Below are positions 62,341 to 64,000 of a stretch of 64,000 nucleotides of DNA, in pieces. Origin of the DNA: Chelonoidis abingdonii (taxonomy: Eukaryota > Chordata > Testudines > Testudinidae). Within the stretch, counting starts at the first letter, position 1, and the number at the start of each line of letters is the position of its first letter. A program made the position numbers and the translations under genes. Under the pieces are notes generated by a model. That model worked only from the letters and a program-made list of their open reading frames with translations, did no database searches and was not told the origin of the DNA. The stretch is from the NCBI RefSeq assembly GCF_003597395.2, contig NC_133790.1:25538409-25602408 (forward strand). The letters are read 5' to 3'.

Positions 62341-64000
62341 AGCTTAGATACCATCTTCAGTTTGTTTCACCCCCTTCCTCCCACCCACCCCCCGTCCCCC
62401 TTCAAGGACCCCTCTCACGGACAGCTCCTCCTGCAGGAGGTCCGGAGGCTCCTTTCAATCGGAGCTATAGAGGAGGTACCAGAGCAATTAAGGGGCAAGG
62501 GGTTTTATTCCCAATATTTCCTAATCCTCAAGGCAAAAAGGGGCCTCCGGCCTATCCTAGACCTGCGAGGACTGAACAAATTCATAAAAAAGTTCAAGTT
62601 CCGCATGGTATCCCTGGGAACCATCATTCCTTCCCTGGATCCTGGAGATCGGTACGCCGCTCTCGACATGAAGGACACACATTTCCACATTGCAATTTAC
62701 CCCCCGCACAGATGGTATCTGTGCTTTGTGGTGAATCATCAACACTATCAGTTTACGGTCCTTCCCTTTGGCCTCTCCTCGGCCCCTCGGGTCGTCACGA
62801 AGTGTATGGCGGTCGTCGCAGCTTCCCTCTGTCGTCGTTGAATACATGTCTTCCCATACCTCGACGACTGGCTTATTCGAGGGGCCTCCGAGGCACAAGT
62901 TATCAGCCATATGACCATCATCAAGGACCTGTTCACGCTTCTAGCCCTGATAATCAGTTTGGAAAAGGCCACTCTGGTGTCTACGCAGAGGATAGAGGTT
63001 ATTGGGGCCATGCCGGACTCCAACCTTACGACGGCCAGTTTACCCCCACATCGTTTTCAGGCTATAGTCTCCCTTGTACAAAGACTTCAGAACTTCCCAA
63101 CAACCTCTGCTCGCACTTGCCTTGGCCTCCTCGGTCACATGGCTGCATGCACATTCGTCACAAAGCATGCTAGATTGCGAATGCGTCCTCTACAAATCTG
63201 GCTCACCTCAGCCTATCGTCCGGGCAGAGACGCCATAGACATTATACTCACAGTTCCACCGAGTGTTCTGGGCTCCCTTGACTGGTGGGAAACGTCATCC
63301 CTGGTGTGTGCAGGTCCGCCGTTCCATCCACCGCAGCCCTCCACGTCCCTAACAACGGAGGCATCATCCCTGGGCTGGGGTGCTCACCTAGGGGACCTTC
63401 GCACTCAAGGCCTTTGGTCTTCCCGGGAGTTGATGTTACACATCAATGTCTGAGAGCTGAGAGTGGTCCGGCTGGCCTGCCAAGCGTTCCAACGCCATCT
63501 GCAGGGCCGTTGTGTTGCAGTTTTCACGGACAACACAATAGCCATGTATTACGTAAACAAGCAGGGAGGGACACGGTCCTCCCACCTGTGTCAGGAGGCG
63601 ATCCAACTGTGGGACTTCTGCATAGCCCAGTCCATAGATCTAGTAGCCTCCTTTCTCCCAGGAGTCCGGAACACTCTCGCAGATCAACTGAGCAGATCCT
63701 TCCTGTCACACGAGTGGTCCATCCGTCCGGACATTCTCCATTCGGTTTTCCGGAGGTGGGGCTTTCCCCACGTAGACCTTTTTGCCTCCAAAGTGAACAG
63801 GAAATGACCTTGTAGGGAGCAGAACAACTGGCGCTCCCCGAGCTCCCTCTCGGACATGTTCCTAATTCCGTGGAAAGGTCACCTCCTTTTATGCCTTCCC
63901 GCCATTCCCTCTCGTCCACTGAGTTTTACTCAAGCTCCGCAGGGACAAAGCCCGCCTAATTCTGATCGCTCTGGCTTGGCCGAAACAGCACTGGTACATA
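62341..64000 (+). pseudogene. DIRS copy 4 pol: reverse transcriptase, RNase H, methylase-like start
   Basis: One frame is used throughout, broken only by TGA at 62839, 63451 and 63805. RT: GLRPILDLRGLNKFIKKFKF near 62543, YAALDMKDTHFHIAIYPP near 62654, LPFGLSSAPR at 62761-62790, and catalytic YLDD at 62857-62868. Connection: TSARTCLGLLGHMAACTFV near 63106. RNase H: VFTDNTIAMYYVNKQGG from 63520 (first catalytic Asp in TDN), LADQLSR near 63679. Methylase-like: VDLFASKVNRK near 63773, then out of frame DMFLIPW. The first two TGA codons could be deaminated CGA; the third sits where copy 1 has Cys. RT and RNase H make the cDNA of the element. With three stops the protein would not be made, but the frame is otherwise intact. 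Confidence 0.85.

Larger units (their letters stand above)
59451..64000 (+). mobile_element. DIRS-type retrotransposon, copy 4 (best preserved, cut by the window end)
   Basis: Order: left end (GTTCTTCTTTGAGTGCTTGC), leader with a GC-rich start and AT-rich end, gag-like ORF, RT, RNase H, methylase-like segment up to the last base of the window. Recombinase, ICR and right repeat should lie beyond 64000. Its terminus differs from copies 1 and 2, so it is another subfamily. It has far fewer stops than the other copies, so it is the youngest DIRS insertion here. It lies in MED13L intron 1 in the same orientation as the gene. Confidence 0.85.

Overview
The window is vertebrate nuclear DNA, most likely from a cryptodiran turtle. 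It holds one host gene start and a dense set of transposable elements. The turtle assignment is an inference from a tRNA-derived SINE with a CR1-like 3' end at about 2511-2709 (the tortoise PolIII/SINE design), abundant CR1 LINEs, Harbinger, hAT and mariner-type MITEs, and several DIRS retrotransposons. There are no bacterial operons, CRISPR arrays or compact gene clusters.

The host gene is MED13L, the Mediator kinase-module subunit. Its first coding exon (27936-28007, + strand, 24 codons, followed by a GTGAGT donor) lies in a CpG island at about 26990-28230. The 5' leader holds a 7-codon uORF (27584-27607) and a 12-codon uORF (27901-27939) whose stop overlaps the MED13L start as ATGA. No later MED13L exon is visible, so 28008-64000 is read as intron 1 and 1-26990 as upstream flank.

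Layout. 1-566: end of a Harbinger-like DNA transposon. 1240-1560: HARBI1-like transposase relic. 1699-7446: DIRS copy 1, nearly full length but decayed, with a SINE in gag. 10015-11963: hAT element with long inverted arms, broken by a CR1. 17455-22117: DIRS copy 2, internally deleted. 22158-23229: head-to-head repeat dimer holding a solo LTR. 23373-23804: hAT. 23330-25320: internally deleted CR1. 27-28.2 kb: MED13L promoter and exon 1. 35110-36240: CR1 split by a hAT. 37575-38901: two MITEs. 40640-47520: old DIRS copy 3, interrupted by a minus-strand CR1 that itself holds a hAT, a solo LTR and another CR1 end. 47574-48140: two hATs side by side at one target. 51213-52660: 5' part of DIRS copy 5. 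53108-54450: CR1. 59451-64000: DIRS copy 4, the best preserved, cut by the window edge.

The most notable system is the DIRS family. The full-length copies have inverted terminal repeats plus an internal complementary region that copies both outer ends in reverse complement, the arrangement expected for a circular intermediate resolved by a tyrosine recombinase. Four diverged Gag-like proteins share an N-terminal zinc-binding pattern with up to eight ligands at fixed spacing (C-x2-C-x9-H-x2-C-x2-C-x4-H-x4-C-x2-C). Copy 4 also carries an SR-rich segment like that of splicing factors. All recognitions were made by eye; no database search was run.
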